Assembly (NCBI RefSeq): GCF_038502225.1
Contig: NC_091307.1
Location: forward strand, 21,864,173-21,928,172
Source: Cherax quadricarinatus
Lineage: Eukaryota > Arthropoda > Malacostraca > Decapoda > Parastacidae
Length of the DNA stretch: 64,000 nucleotides
Direction: 5' to 3'
In this document: one piece after another, positions 42,805 through 54,844 of the stretch
How the letters are laid out: every line of letters begins with the position of its first letter
Numbering within the stretch: position 1 is the first letter of the stretch
Made by a program: the position numbers and the translations under genes
Notes under the pieces: model-generated
Told to the model about the DNA's origin: nothing
The model's database searches: none
The model's input: only the letters and a program-made list of their open reading frames with translations

Positions 42805-42903
42805 ATTAGATCCTATCTATATTTTCAGACTATTAGATATTATTTATCTCAGTTAATTAGTTTTTATTGTATCTTTATTGTTGAGACAGAAATAAAGAGC
42901 AGG

Positions 42904-43161
42904 ATGAAGCTGTGTGCCAAATATTTTATTTGTTCAGTTGATTTGATTTTATTAACGTCTGCTTGCTGGGTAAATATATCCCAGACTCCAGTCACTCTGG
43001 GAGTGAACGATTGCTGGTTTCTTGAGAAGCGGTACTGCCGGAGTCTGGCTACTGTTTGCTGCCCGTCTTGTGGTATAGAGGCTGTCTTTTCACTGTCTGC
43101 TATAGCGGAGCCAGGCGTTGTCGTGCATGTTTCTCTTTTTCTGCCTAGAAGTCGCAAATGA
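42904..43161 (+). CDS. Small open frame with signal-peptide-like start, doubtful
   Basis: 85 codons beginning MKLCAKYFICSVDLILLTSA, hydrophobic like a signal peptide, followed by a Cys-containing stretch (CWFLEKRYC, VCCPSCG). It sits in non-repetitive sequence. I recognise no family and see no clear promoter or splice sites. It may be a chance frame. Confidence 0.15.
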   Translation: MKLCAKYFICSVDLILLTSACWVNISQTPVTLGVNDCWFLEKRYCRSLATVCCPSCGIEAVFSLSAIAEPGVVVHVSLFLPRSRK

Positions 43162-43374
43162 AAGCAGGGGTCGGGCAATCCAAGAAAGTGGTTTGTACTC
43201 AAGGTTACAGCACATTTGTGCCTCGTATAGAGTTTTACATCCTTTCCTGTCAGTCTGTTACCGTCTTGATTGCCTTGCTTGCAAGATTTACTACGTGATT
43301 CTTCATAGACATCGTGGAGTCATGCTTCACACCTCGGATATCTACCTCATCCCCAGTATGAACCTGAAAGATAC

Positions 43375-43700
43375 CTGAAAGGCGTTTCCGGAGGTTATTT
43401 CCCCACGGCCTGGTCCCAGACCAGGCCTCCTGGAGGATTAAGGTTTAATTTACCTGCCTGTTACAGCTGGTTGCATGCAGTCCAACATGCGAACCACATC
43501 TCGGCTGGTCAGGCACTTATCTGAGGAGCTTGTAAAGTTCCCTCCTGAAGACCGCCGGAGATTTGTTGGTAAGTACTCGTATGCATAGAGGAAGGACGTT
43601 GAAGAGTCGGGGACCTCAGACACTCAGTGTACTCGTCGCGCCCCTACTGTTTTTAGTCGAGGTGTTTTGCACTGTCTGCCAAGTCTCATGCACTCTTCCA
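43375..43700 (-). mobile_element. LINE A-related 3' fragment, variant subfamily
   Basis: Forward view CCCCACGGCCTGGTCCCAGA, CATGCGAACCACATCTCGGC, GAGGAGCTTGTAAAGTTCCC and GTTTTGCACTGTCTGCCAAG parallel the minus LINE A at 36517-36870 across about 320 bp, with many changes and no open frame. Confidence 0.7.
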
Positions 43701-43908
43701 TTCATTCTTTTCAGTATCAACAGCATCCCCTCTCGAGACCATCATTATCTGTGTTTTCTCAGAAGCAAATGTAACCTGCCATCGTTTTACCCTGGTTGAT
43801 ATAGCTGTAAACTGGTGATTGATAGAGCAGCTGACATTTCCTCTCTTACAGTTATCTGCATCGGCATGAGATTCTGGGGCGAAGTGAAGTAAGTCATTGG
43901 AAAAAAAG

Positions 43909-43968
<60 letters not shown>
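43909..43968. repeat. (CT)n microsatellite
   Basis: About 28 CT units. 43969-44324 is C-rich then unique. Confidence 0.95.
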
Positions 43969-43970
<2 letters not shown>

Positions 43971-44324
43971 AAAAGACCAGACTCTCAAGGTCTCTCCATT
44001 CACCTACTCTCATCTTGCCCCTCATCCCTTGTCTTCCCCCCCTCCCCCACTCCCCCCTCCCCCACTCCCCCCACTCTTCTCCTTGCCCAGGGCTAGAGTT
44101 AACGTCTTATTTGCATAATGTGTGCAAGAAGGGGCAGCCAGCACGTGGTCACTGCTCCTTTAGTCATTCTATTTGCATTTGTGTCCGGTTAGTCACTCCA
44201 GTGCCCCTGTTGCTGTCTCCACTCGCGTTCTTGATCCAAGGAACTGGTGCTATTCTTACCTTCTTACATACCTCCATTTTACAACTAAGGGCAGTAATAT
44301 TCAAGCTAGGGATTAGATGGGGTC

Positions 44325-44490
44325 CTAAAGTCGGATCCTGACCAGCTGGGCTCTGGATCGTACGTTGGATTGTGTGTGGCCAGTAGCAACAGCCTGGTTG
44401 ATCAGGCTTTGATTCACCGGGAGGGTTGGTCTGGGGACCGGGCCACGGGGGCGTTGACCCCAAAAAAAACATTCGGGTATCCTTCAGGCT
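44325..44490 (+). mobile_element. LINE A-related tail, variant subfamily
   Basis: GGATCGTACGTTGGATTGTG, CAACAGCCTGGTTGATCAGG and CGTTGACCCCAAAAAAAACATTC. The end (AACATTCGGGTATCC) is shared with 19385-19595, defining a second tail type. Confidence 0.7.
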
Positions 44491-44561
44491 CAGCTTAGCC
44501 CAACTTGAACATCACAGTCCAGCTTATCAAGAAGTATCAATTTCAAGTTAAAGTTATTTCT

Positions 44562-44635
44562 TCACCAGTCGGGTTGTGGTACCTAAGTTGAACTGCATGT
44601 TGTTACCATCAACAGCCTGATTGATCATCCACACA
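44562..44635 (+). mobile_element. LINE A-related tail, short and degraded
   Basis: CACCAGTCGGGTTGTGGTAC and CAACAGCCTGATTGATCATC only. Confidence 0.5.
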
Positions 44636-45264
44636 CACGCAGTGATGATGGATCTACCTTTTCTCACGTTGAAAACACTAATCAGTAAGACGAAATTTTC
44701 ACAGTACCTGACTAGTGATTCAAAGGGAGTGCCAGGATTCGATTCCATGACTTGGCAGTTTTGGTTCAGTCAAGAGATCTGTGATTCGGCAGATGACAAG
44801 TCAAAAGTTCGAATGTTGGTACTTCCTTGGGATTGTTACATGTGTTTAAATTTGTATATTATTGTCACCTCTAACAAAACTGACACGTTTCTTGCAGCTC
44901 GCAATGAAGGATTCTCTCTCTCTCTCTCTCTCTCTCCTAGGTACAATTAACCCTTGATCCTCCCCTTCGTGGGGTCTGCCTGACGTAGGGAATGTTTTCT
45001 TGCTCCTGGGCTGCGTCGTTGTCCTCCTAAGAAGATGTGATACCTACCGTTGACTGACATGCTGTGAGTAGACTCATCCACCACCAGCGTGGCTCTTCAC
45101 CTCGACACACCGCTGACGGCGCCTAGGAGGAAGAGGAAGAGGTGGTGGAAGAGGAGGAGCCCACAGAAGGGGCTGGTATTTGCCTTCGTCATCTCTTCAT
45201 GCTGTTGAGGGTGAAAAGTGGCACGGAAGAAAATTTAGTGACAGAAACAGAGATTGAGGTGGCC

Positions 45265-45340
45265 ACCATACCCGGGAATCCTGGTCCTGGACCAGGCCGC
45301 GGGGGGCCATGACTCCAGGAACCATCAACAGGCAGGCAAC
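45265..45340 (+). mobile_element. LINE A-related tail, short and degraded
   Basis: CCTGGTCCTGGACCAGGCCG, CGGGGGGCCATGACTCCAGG. The hairpin GGTCCTGGACC is compensated on both sides. 44900-44940 before it is a short (CT)n. Confidence 0.55.
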
Positions 45341-45394
45341 TGGGAGGGAAACGGGAAAGGATGGGGGAAGGGGAAACAGGAATAATTACTCTAA

Positions 45395-45990
45395 CGCCAT
45401 ATTGCTGTACACTAACAGCCAGTTCTAAGACAAACGAAATTAAACACCTTGAGAACGTACAGAAAATTTTTCACCCATGTATAATTTCAGTCAACCCGAT
45501 AAACTCTTCGGCACGCCTGAAATCCCCCAAGTTGTGCTCCCTGAAGTTCAGGCCGAGAAAAGGGTTTTCAGAATGTAAGCTATCAAAATACTAGATAAAC
45601 TGGTTTTAAAATTCACAGTCTGAAATAATATTCTTGGAGTGAAAGAGACATAATGAACAGTGAAAAATGCACCAGTAAGACCCATGTGCAACACTCTGGC
45701 TTCTTTGTGTTTGTAAACAAGACACCCAGGTGTTGCACAAGTGTCTGATTCATCTGCTTGTGGGTTTTCGAAAACATTAATGTAAGAGGTCCAAGGCTTT
45801 TCAACACTCTCATTTCATATAGCTACTAGGGGAAATTATCAGGATAATCACCTTTCAAGATGGAACGCGAAGTTTCTTCAGATAATTCCTGATCAGCCGG
45901 ACTGTTGTGAGAACGATGGGAGATACGTGCAGCTAGAACAAACAGCCTGAGTGACTGGTCATGTGTCACTGAGCGATGATCCCTGGTAGT
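45395..45990 (+). pseudogene. Old LINE A-like copy interrupted by a foldback insertion
   Basis: Frame fragments YCCTLTA, NEIKHLENVQKIF and LCSLKFRPRKG (45395-45594) parallel EYCCTLTAPF, EIADLENVQRTF and LYSLERRRERY. After an insert at ~45650-45765 the LINE resumes (RGPRLFNTL, PDQP-like, TNSLS). The many stops show age. Confidence 0.65.
45658..45765. mobile_element. Foldback insert in the old LINE copy
   Basis: GACCCATGTGCAACACTCTG and CAGGTGTTGCACAAGTGTCT are inverse arms around ~40 bp. These are the outer arm ends of the foldback at 4140-4291, but the hairpin-GAAAC centre is missing. Confidence 0.55.
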
Positions 45991-46132
45991 CTGTGGGTAG
46001 TCATGTACGTAGACAAGAAGTGGCAGAAACAGAAATAGGGACAGAGAAAAGAGATAAATTATGTCGAAGAGGGAGAGAACGAGGCAGCCAAGAATTGACT
46101 AGAAATCTGGTATTGCTGCAGATGAAGGTGTA

Positions 46133-46134
<2 letters not shown>

Positions 46135-46226
<92 letters not shown>
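46135..46226. repeat. (TG)n microsatellite
   Basis: About 45 TG units. 46227-46496 is unique and unrecognised. Confidence 0.97.
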
Positions 46227-46227
<1 letters not shown>

Positions 46228-46496
46228 CACCAAGGACCTTAATGGGCGGGCAGCCATGACGTGTTTTATTTCCCCGTGAATAAATAAGCGATTTATTCCG
46301 TGTGAAACTCTCTGGGAAACGCAGAGGTGCCAACCATCTTTTATTTATTTATTTTACGGCAAATCGCGAGTATCGGAGCGTCGGGAGAGGCGATACTTAA
46401 CGTTTCTTTAGCAGTAAAAATTATAGCACCGACGATTTTGATATCGGAGATGCACGACGCTTCTGATGGATGAAGTGGCGCCTTACCTGGTCCAGG

Positions 46497-46692
46497 GACA
46501 GATTTCCTGACGGTGCAGTGGGAAATTCCTGACGGTGCAGTGGGAAATTCCTGACGGTGCAGTGGGAAATTCCTGACGGTGCAGTGGGAAATTCCTGACG
46601 GTGCAGTGGGAAATTCCTGACGGTGCAGTGGGAAATTCCTGACGGTGCAGTGGGAAATTCCTGACGGTGCAGTGGGAAATTCCTGACGGTGC
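46497..46692. repeat. 22 bp minisatellite
   Basis: Nine almost identical copies of GACGGTGCAGTGGGAAATTC plus CT. The very low divergence suggests recent amplification. Confidence 0.95.
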
Positions 46693-46837
46693 AGAGGTGG
46701 AATTTACTCAGACACCGAATAATTCTACTTAAAAAAAAGGTGCGAAAATTTTTAGAATGTTGGGAAATATTTCTGAGGAAATTAGGAGTTTTCCCAACGA
46801 TGAGGAGAACGACCTGACTGGGAAGAACCTCAGGAAC

Positions 46838-47000
46838 CCCATTATTATTATTAAAATCAAGGGGGAAGCGCTAAACCCGGAGGATTATACAGCGCCTGGG
46901 GGGATGTGGAAGGCATTCAGGCTTAATTCGGGGAACTGGAGCACAGATCCAATTCCCTAAATCAAGAGCCCCTCACCAACATCAAGGAACCTTCCTTGAG
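46838..47000 (-). mobile_element. SINE-like element with (AAT)n end
   Basis: ATTATTATTATTAAAATCAA, then GGGGGAAGCGCTAAACCCGG, GGATTATACAGCGCCTGGGG and TCAAGGAACCTTCCTTGAGG. On the minus strand the (AAT)n lies at the 3' end, as in SINE/LINE tails. 63020-63090 shares the GCGCT..GGGTTTAG(C/T)GCTT pattern. Confidence 0.55.
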
Positions 47001-47097
47001 GGGTCAGGAACAGCAGGAGAAGGCGTTCATGGGGGATCGTGAAGACGTTCTTGGAGCGTTCACCTACCTCTCTCATTCTTAAAAGCAATTGTTTTGC

Positions 47098-49597
47098 TAA
47101 CGGTATTGAAAGAAGTGCCACCACGACTGACTGGCACTGTAAGAAGTGCCACCACGACTGACTGGCACTGTAAGAAGTGCCACCACGACTGACTGGCACT
47201 GTAAGAAGTGCCACCACGACTGACTGACACTGTAAGAAGTGCCACCACGACTGACTGGCACTGTAAGAAGTGCAACCACGACTGACTGGCACTGTAAGAA
47301 GTGCCACCACGACTGACTGGCACTGTAAGAAGTGCCTCCACGACTGACTGGCACTGTAAGAAGTGCCACCACGACTGACTGGCACTGTAAGAAGTGCCAC
47401 CACGACTGACTGGCACTGTAAGAAGTGCCACCACGACTGACTGGCACTTAACGGTATTGAAAGAAGTGCCACCACGACTGACTGGCACTTAACGGTATTG
47501 AAAGAAGTGCCACCACGACTGACTGGCACTTAACGGTATTGAAAGAAGTGCCTCCACGACTGACTGGCACTTAACGGTATTGAAAGAAGTGCCTCCACGA
47601 CTGACTGGCACTTAACGGTATTGAAAGAAGTGCCTCCACGACTGACTGGCACTTAACGGTATTGAAAGAAGTGCCACCACGACTGACTGGCACTTAACGG
47701 TATTGAAAGAAGTGCCTCCACGACTGACTGGCACTTAACGGTATTGAAAGAAGTGCCTCCACGACTGACTGGCACTTAACGGTATTGAAAGAAGTGCCAC
47801 CACGACTGACTGGCACTTAACGGTATTGAAAGAAGTGCCTCCACGACTGACTGGCACTTAACGGTATTGAAAGAAGTGCCTCCACGACTGACTGGCACTT
47901 AACGGTATTGAAAGAAGTGCCACCACGACTGACTGGCACTTAACGGTATTGAAAGAAGTGCCACCACGACTGACTGGCACTTAACGGTATTGAAAGAAGT
48001 GCCACCACGACTGACTGGCACTTAACGGTATTGAAAGAAGTGCCACCACGACTGACTGGCACTTAACGGTATTGAAAGAAGTGCCTCCACGACTGACTGG
48101 CACTTAACGGTATTGAAAGAAGTGCCTCCACGACTGACTGGCACTTAACGGTATTGAAAGAAGTGCCTCCACGACTGACTGGCACTTAACGGTATTGAAA
48201 GAAGTGCCACCACGACTGACTGGCACTTAACGGTATTGAAAGAAGTGCCTCCACGACTGACTGGCACTTAACGGTATTGAAAGAAGTGCCTCCACGACTG
48301 ACTGGCACTTAACGGTATTGAAAGAAGTACCTCCACGACTGACTGGCACTTAACGGTATTGAAAGAAGTGCCTCCACGACTGACTGGCACTTAACGGTAT
48401 TGAAAGAAGTGCCTCCACGACTGACTGGCACTTAACGGTATTGAAAGAAGTGCCTCCACGACTGACTGGCACTTAACGGTATTGAAAGAAGTGCCTCCAC
48501 GACTGACTGGCACTTAACGGTATTGAAAGAAGTGCCTCCACGACTGACTGGCACTTAACGGTATTGAAAGAAGTGCCTCCACGACTGACTGACACTTAAC
48601 GGTATTGAAAGAAGTGCCTCCACGACTGACTGGCACTTAACGGTATTGAAAGAAGTGCCTCCACGACTGACTGGCACTTAACGGTATTGAAAGAAGTGCC
48701 TCCACGACTGACTGGCACTTAACGGTATTGAAAGAAGTGCCTCCACGACTGACTGGCACTGAAAGAAGTGCCTCCACGACTGACTGGCACTGTAAGAAGT
48801 GCCACCACGACTGACTGGCACTGTAAGAAGTGCCACCACTACTGACTGGCACTGTAAGAAGTGCCACCACGACTGATTGGCACTGTAAGAAGTGCTACCA
48901 CGACTGACTGGCACTGTAAGAAGTGCCACCACGACTGACTGGCACTGTAAGAAGTGCCACCACGACTGACTGGCACTGTAAGAAGTGCCACCACTACTGA
49001 CTGGCACTGTAAAGTGCCACCACGACTGACTGGCACTGTAAAGTGCCACCACGACTGACTGGCACTGTAAGAAGTGCCACCACGACTGACTGGCACTGTA
49101 AGAAGTGCCACCACGACTGACTGGCACTGTAAGAAGTGCCACCACTACTGACTGGCACTGTAAAGTGCCACCACGACTGACTGGCACTGTAAGAAGTGCC
49201 ACCACTACTGACTGGCACTGTAAGAAGTGCCACCACGACTGACTGGCACTGTAAGAAGTGCCACCACGACTGACTGGCACTGTAAGAAGTGCCACCACGA
49301 CTGACTGGCACTGTAAGAAGTGCCACCACTACTGACTGGCACTGTAAGAAGTGCCACCACGACTGACTGGTACTGTAAGAAGTGCCACCACGACTGACTG
49401 GCACTGTAAGAAGTGCCACCACGACTGACTGGCACTGTAAGAAGTGCCTCCATGACTGACTGGCACTGTAAGAAGTGCCACCACGACTGACTGGCACTGT
49501 AAGAAGTGCCACCACGACTGACTGGCACTGTAAGAAGTGCCACCACGACTGACTGGCACTGTAAGAAGTGCCACCACGACTGACTGGCACTGTATAC
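47098..49597. repeat. Composite 31 bp / 41 bp minisatellite
   Basis: Unit S (31 bp): GTGCCACCACGACTGACTGG plus CACTGTAAGAA. Unit L (41 bp): same first 20 bp (CCTCC or CCACC) plus CACTTAACGGTATTGAAAGAA. Order: a partial L, ~11 S (47108-47445), ~32 L (47450-48760), then ~26 S (48760-49597), some of them 28 bp variants lacking AGA. S and L share the inverted ends GTGCCA..TGGCAC. Frames on the minus strand are open in all phases only because neither unit carries a stop. Confidence 0.95.
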
Positions 49598-49732
49598 AGG
49601 TCATGTAGATTATATATAATTAAATATTTTTAGCCACGAAAGAAAGCCACTAAAAGGTGGTGCATTTCGAACAGTACAGAGCAAATACAAAAATAAATCG
49701 GACTCTATAGAGCTTTATGAGAGGACTTTAAT

Positions 49733-50140
49733 CACGGTTCGTGTGGGGATTGAACTCGCGGCAAGTGAGTTGCAAAACTCCAGGCAGACAATGCACCATC
49801 CCCCCAATGAAAAGGAGGGGTGTCACTAGCACGTTAAGAGACCATACAATAAGTGTCAGGGGCCCGAGACTGTTCAACTGCCTCCCAGCACACATAAGGG
49901 GGATTACCAACAGACCCCTGGCAGTCTTCAAGCTGGCACTGGACAAGCACCTAAAGTCAGTTCCTGATCAGCCGGGCTGTGGTTCGTACGTTGGTTTGCG
50001 TGCAGCCAGCAGCAACAGCCTGGTTGATCAGGCTCTGATCCACCAGGAGGCCTGGTCACAGACCGGGCCGCGGGGTAAACTCCACCCGTACCGTAGTTTG
50101 TTTGCAATTGTGTCATTACGATTTCGTAAGTTCTGATTCT
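49733..50140 (+). mobile_element. SINE-LINE-SINE mosaic
   Basis: 49733-49788 is a type 1 SINE fragment in minus orientation (GGGGATTGAACTCGCGGCAA). 49790-50088 is a LINE A C-terminus on + (CCCCCAATGAAAAGGAGGGG to GACCGGGCCGCGGGG). 50089-50140 is the SINE tail on + (CCACCCGTACCGTAGTTTGT). One frame (49741-50136) runs through all three parts. The LINE portion closely follows copy 2 (36548-37765). Confidence 0.75.
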
Positions 50141-50241
50141 ATAATAATATAAAAGGGTTCTTGACATTAATAAAGAACTATCGTAAGCAAATGAAAAGGT
50201 CCTTGAATAGGGAATAAAGCATTTCCCTGAAAGGGAGTCGG

Positions 50242-50279
50242 AGAGGGACAGTGTAAGGATTCCCTTACACTGTCCCTCT
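50242..50279. other. Perfect 17 bp inverted repeat
   Basis: AGAGGGACAGTGTAAGG, loop ATTC, CCTTACACTGTCCCTCT. A hairpin of the same size class as 40915-40955, with unrelated sequence. Confidence 0.85.
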
Positions 50280-50494
50280 AGTTCCACAATTCACCGCTGA
50301 CACCTGTGTAACAATTCTCCTCCTCTGACACTGGTTCAACACTGTTAATATACACCCAGTGTTATGTTTACCCACTCTCAGTGGAAAAAAATTTTGAATT
50401 CGTTCCAACATTTTCTTGTTCTTTCCCTTAGACCATCACCATCCATCACCAGCACCTCGCTGCACGGGAGATGCTGACTTGATGCTCTCCTGAA

Positions 50495-50760
50495 GTCGTT
50501 TCCGAAGGCCACCTTCCCCCGCGGCCAGGTCTAAGACCAGGCTTCCTGGCTGCTGGCTTGATCAGTCAGGCTGTCTTTGCTGGCTTGATCAGTCAAGCTG
50601 TCTTTACTGGCTTGTTCAGTCAAGTTGTCTTTGCTGGCTTGATCAGACAAGCTGTCTGTGCTCGCTGCCAGCAGTCCAATCTATACACCACAACCCGGCT
50701 GATCATGAACTGATTTGAGGACTTCGTAGAGTTCCCTCTTGAAGATAGCCAGGCGAAATG
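50495..50760 (-). mobile_element. LINE A tail with internal 27 bp amplification
   Basis: CCCCCGCGGCCAGGTCTAAG and CACAACCCGGCTGATCATGA frame the tail. In between, GCTGGCTTGATCAGTCAGGC plus TGTCTTT is repeated about four times (50550-50665), so a small minisatellite grew inside the tail. Confidence 0.75.
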
Positions 50761-50789
50761 CTGTTGAACCTGTGTCTTCCTGGCTTACC

Positions 50790-50957
50790 TCTTCTCAGTA
50801 ATAATAATAATAATAATAATAATTGTCAGTACCACCTCTAGAACTGTACTGGGGACCCTCATCCTCAGAGAAGAGAATAAACGTACTTCAGGGAAAACTT
50901 GAGGTTCTCCCCGGAGCTGTTTGAATATTTTCTTCTCCTACCACCCCCTATATTCTA
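50790..50957 (+). mobile_element. (ATA)n-linked dispersed repeat, copy 1
   Basis: AAT units, then GTACCACCTCTAGAACTGTA, CCCTCATCCTCAGAGAAGAG, TTCAGGGAAAACTTGAGGTT and TTTTCTTCTCCTACCACCCC. An inverted copy lies at 53537-53672. 50958-51754 is purine-rich with no gene. Confidence 0.7.
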
Positions 50958-51754
50958 TGTGAACTTTATTTATCAATAAAATACATTAACAAAGATACAG
51001 TGAGAAGGAGAACAACATAAATGACGTCTCAGAGTCTAAATACATGCATCTCCAGTCTCCGTCCCTGGCAGTAGTCTTGAGGTAAGGTCACTCACTGTGT
51101 CTGAAGACTGAGCTGGAAAGAGTGTGTGGAGGGGAAAGGGTGGAGAGGAGCAGGAGGAAGAGGGGACAGAAGGAAGGATTGTGTGGGAGGTGGTAGAAGG
51201 GAGAAGGGGCAAGAAAGAAGGGTTGTGTGGGAGGAGGGGGAGAGACAAGATAATCTGGTGGTGGAGGCAGGTGTGTAGGGAAGGTGGGAGAGAGGGTGAG
51301 AATGGAAGATTTATGTAGAAGGGGGCGAGGAGAAAGTGCTGGGAAAAAGGAAAGATGGAATTGTGAAGGAGGGAGCTGAGGACTAGATGGAAGAAAATAT
51401 CCTTTAGGATAGGCATGTGTTTTAGACGGGGTGACCATGAATAAGTAAGGGATTGTGCAAGTCTGTAAGGGTAAGGACTAGTCTCCATCTTGGCAGATAT
51501 TGTAGGCATGAAAGATGGGTGGGTGAGGGAGGAGTTTTGTGAGGAAGGAAGACTTGTGTCATGGTGGTGGTGGTGGGTGGTGAGGATTGTGAGGATTGTG
51601 AGGGAGTGTTGGAGGCTGGAGAGGGTCGGGTTTGGCATGCTGATTCCTGCCCTTCAAGACCCGATCATACCTGCTCTTAAAACTATGTATGGTGTTTGGG
51701 GTGTCTGTTCCTACCTGGTCTATAAATTTCTTTTAAATTTATGTCTAGTAATTC

Positions 51755-51764
51755 ATCCTTAATT

Positions 51765-51849
<85 letters not shown>
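51755..51849. repeat. Compound (TG)n(AG)n microsatellite
   Basis: About 14 TG then about 30 GA units. 51850-52249 contains a diverged ~35 bp repeat around ACGAGACGTACACGAGAGTA (52000-52100). Confidence 0.95.
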
Positions 51850-51851
<2 letters not shown>

Positions 51852-52249
51852 AACCCGCCCACAGATGCGCTAACAATCAGAGGTGTTCACTTTAATCATT
51901 TAGTTCAACTATGCGCTACACCTTGAGAGTTTTACAGCTGTCTCATAATGGAGGCGACTCTCGGTAAGAGCTAACTTGTTGCTCTTTTACCCCTCGAAGA
52001 CGACACCTACAGGGAAATATACTGAACACGACGAGACGTACACGAGAGTATACCGAACACTACGAGATGTACACCAGAGTGTACTTAAAACGAGCACACA
52101 TACACGCGAGTATGTTTAACGCAACGACATACACAGAACATAACACAAGCATACGACAGCATACTTTACATATGATGACAAGTTAAGAGCACAAAAATAT
52201 GTCATTGTATGGAGAATCTATTGTCACGTGATCGAGCAACAGTGTCTTC

Positions 52250-52250
52250 C

Positions 52251-52321
<71 letters not shown>

Positions 52322-52331
52322 GTATATATAT
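52250..52331. repeat. (TA)n tract left of TIR element copy 2
   Basis: TA repeats with a short ACACATG interruption just before the left TIR. Confidence 0.95.
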
Positions 52332-52829
<498 letters not shown>

Positions 52830-53164
52830 GGTTTAGAAGTTTAGAAGTATTTATTACCAAGGTTTATACCATATATATATGTATAATTACGTATTTGTAT
52901 TTAGTACTGCGGTAAGTCTTTATATATAAATTTGTGTTCTGTTGTATGTTAAATAAAGTGTGGATATAAATAGAATTTATATATCAATGATTAAGAATTC
53001 TCATAATGTTAAGTTTGTATATATGGAAGAGGAAGAGGCGTGAAGAGAATGAGATAATGAAAAGGAAGGATATACATGGAGGGAAATAATGAATGAGGGA
53101 ATGTGTGTGTTGGTAAAATATTACTGGGGGATAGAAGGAGAGAAAGATAGGGAGGGAGAGAGAA

Positions 53165-53425
53165 AGACTCTCTCTCTCTCTCTCTCTCTGTCTATATATC
53201 TATCTACCTCCCTCCTTCTCCGTCGTTGCTACCGCAATTCCACCCCCTCTCTCCCCTCTTCTGCTGTATCTATCTTCCTCTCCCTCTCCCATCTTCTCTT
53301 TCTCTTCCCCTCTCTCTCCCCTCCATTGCCGCCTCCTACAGAGGGGAGCTCAACTGATTGCTGCTCCCGCAGATTAAACCTCTGAGGTGTGCCTCCTGCT
53401 CCCTTTCCTCCCTCATTTTATCTCC

Positions 53426-53474
<49 letters not shown>

Positions 53475-53475
53475 G
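53165..53475. repeat. Pyrimidine-rich region with two (CT)n tracts
   Basis: (CT)n at 53167-53189 and 53432-53473 with C/T-rich sequence between. No gene recognised. Confidence 0.85.
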
Positions 53476-53536
53476 CACACACGATTGTATTTTTGTGAAT
53501 GTTTTGTCAATGTATTTTGTCTTTACATAAAATATA

Positions 53537-53672
53537 TATTAAATATAGGGAGTGGTAGGAGAAAATTCTCAAACACCTTCAGGGAGAACCTTGAGTTTTC
53601 CCTGAAGCAAGTTTATTCTTTTCTCTGAGGATGAGGGTCACCAGGACAGTTCTAGAGGTGGTACCTCCCTAC
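53537..53672 (-). mobile_element. Dispersed repeat, copy 2
   Basis: GGGAGTGGTAGGAGAAAATT, CAGGGAGAACCTTGAGTTTT and AGTTCTAGAGGTGGTACC are the inverse of 50830-50957 over ~125 bp. Confidence 0.7.
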
Positions 53673-53675
53673 ATA

Positions 53676-53756
<81 letters not shown>
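53673..53756. repeat. (TA)n tract at the LTR element left edge
   Basis: TA repeats ending directly at the TGTGAAGG of the LTR. Unambiguous target-site duplications cannot be read because the other edge lies in (CA)n. Confidence 0.95.
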
Positions 53757-53759
<3 letters not shown>

Positions 53760-54750
53760 GAAGGCTTACTCAGCCCTGTAACAACTTCAGACAGTATTAC
53801 CAAGGCTGGCTCCTCCTCAGGAAAATTAATGTATAGAAAAAGAATAAAAACTGACAAATATAAACACTTTATTATTTAGAAAATATAAAATATAAAACAC
53901 TTAAATATGAAGTATTAATCCTACATTAAAGAAAATGAAAAATGAAAAATATAAATGATAACTGAATTCAACGCTAATATAAATGTATATAAAACGTGGG
54001 TGTCTGGTGTTGGTGACACTGCGTGTTGTTGAAATCGTAGCCGTTGCTGATGATGGGGGGGGGGTCGCAGGTGTTGGTGACAGCCCACTGGCTCGATCTT
54101 CACAGATTTTCTAGCTTTCAGTAATCCTTCCAGATGACAGGAAAGCAGGTTTTCTCCACTGCAATGATGAGGGTTATATCCTGCTACTTGCATACACAAA
54201 CAGGTAAGTGGATCAAAATTTGGGGCATCTCAGAACGTTAGTCCGTCTCCTTCAATTCTACTCGTTGATTGGCAGGTGACCCTCTCTGTCATCCAAGCTG
54301 GAAAGATAAACAGGTTACCCACTGCTTAAGAAATCACTCTCCATAAGTACAATACCTAAAAGACATGGTGATTATTACAACAGTCAACTTAGAGCAAGAC
54401 TGAAAGGACTAAGTTTATTATTGGTCAAAAGTGAAGCATTCAACCAATAAATCCACTAGAATACAAGGCAGGCATGTACTTACAGTAGTGCTGGGAGCTG
54501 TGAGTCTAGTGATTACTGTTTGGGCCGGAGCCCCACACGTCACCTTTCGGGGGGGGAAGGAGGGGAAGGGATAGCGGGAGCTAGACTGACTCTACCTTAA
54601 CAAGCAGCCAGCAATCAAACTATCACTTTCGGGGTGGGGGGAAAAAGGCGGGAATAGCGGGAGCTAGACTTACCCTACCTTAACAAGTAGCCGGCAATGA
54701 AAGTATTGTTACTATATCTCTACTCCTATCTATTGAACTTTTCACTCACA
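53757..54750 (-). repeat. 3' LTR (left)
   Basis: 994 bp. Forward view begins TGTGAAGGCTTACTCAGCCC and ends ACTTTTCACTCACA, so on the element strand it is TGTGAGTG..CTTCACA (TG..CA ends). Near-identical to 58938-59933. An AATAAA on the element strand at 53873-53868 is a candidate poly(A) signal. It also contains a G-run and two diverged GGGATAGCGGGAGCTAGACT blocks. Confidence 0.93.
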
Positions 54751-54757
54751 CTCCCCC
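54751..54757 (-). promoter_or_regulatory. Polypurine tract
   Basis: GGGGGAG on the element strand, immediately before the TGTG start of the 3' LTR. This is the expected primer site for plus-strand DNA synthesis. Confidence 0.7.
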
Positions 54758-54844
54758 ATACCAAGACTTATAGTCAAGGAGTATAAGAAGAATAGATGAG
54801 GAAAAAGTTCTAACATGTGGAAGTCGCGTAAGGCAACAAATCTT

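Noticed and set aside
47098..49597. CRISPR-like regular repeats
   Set aside because: Units are directly adjacent with no variable spacers, no cas genes, and the context is eukaryotic.
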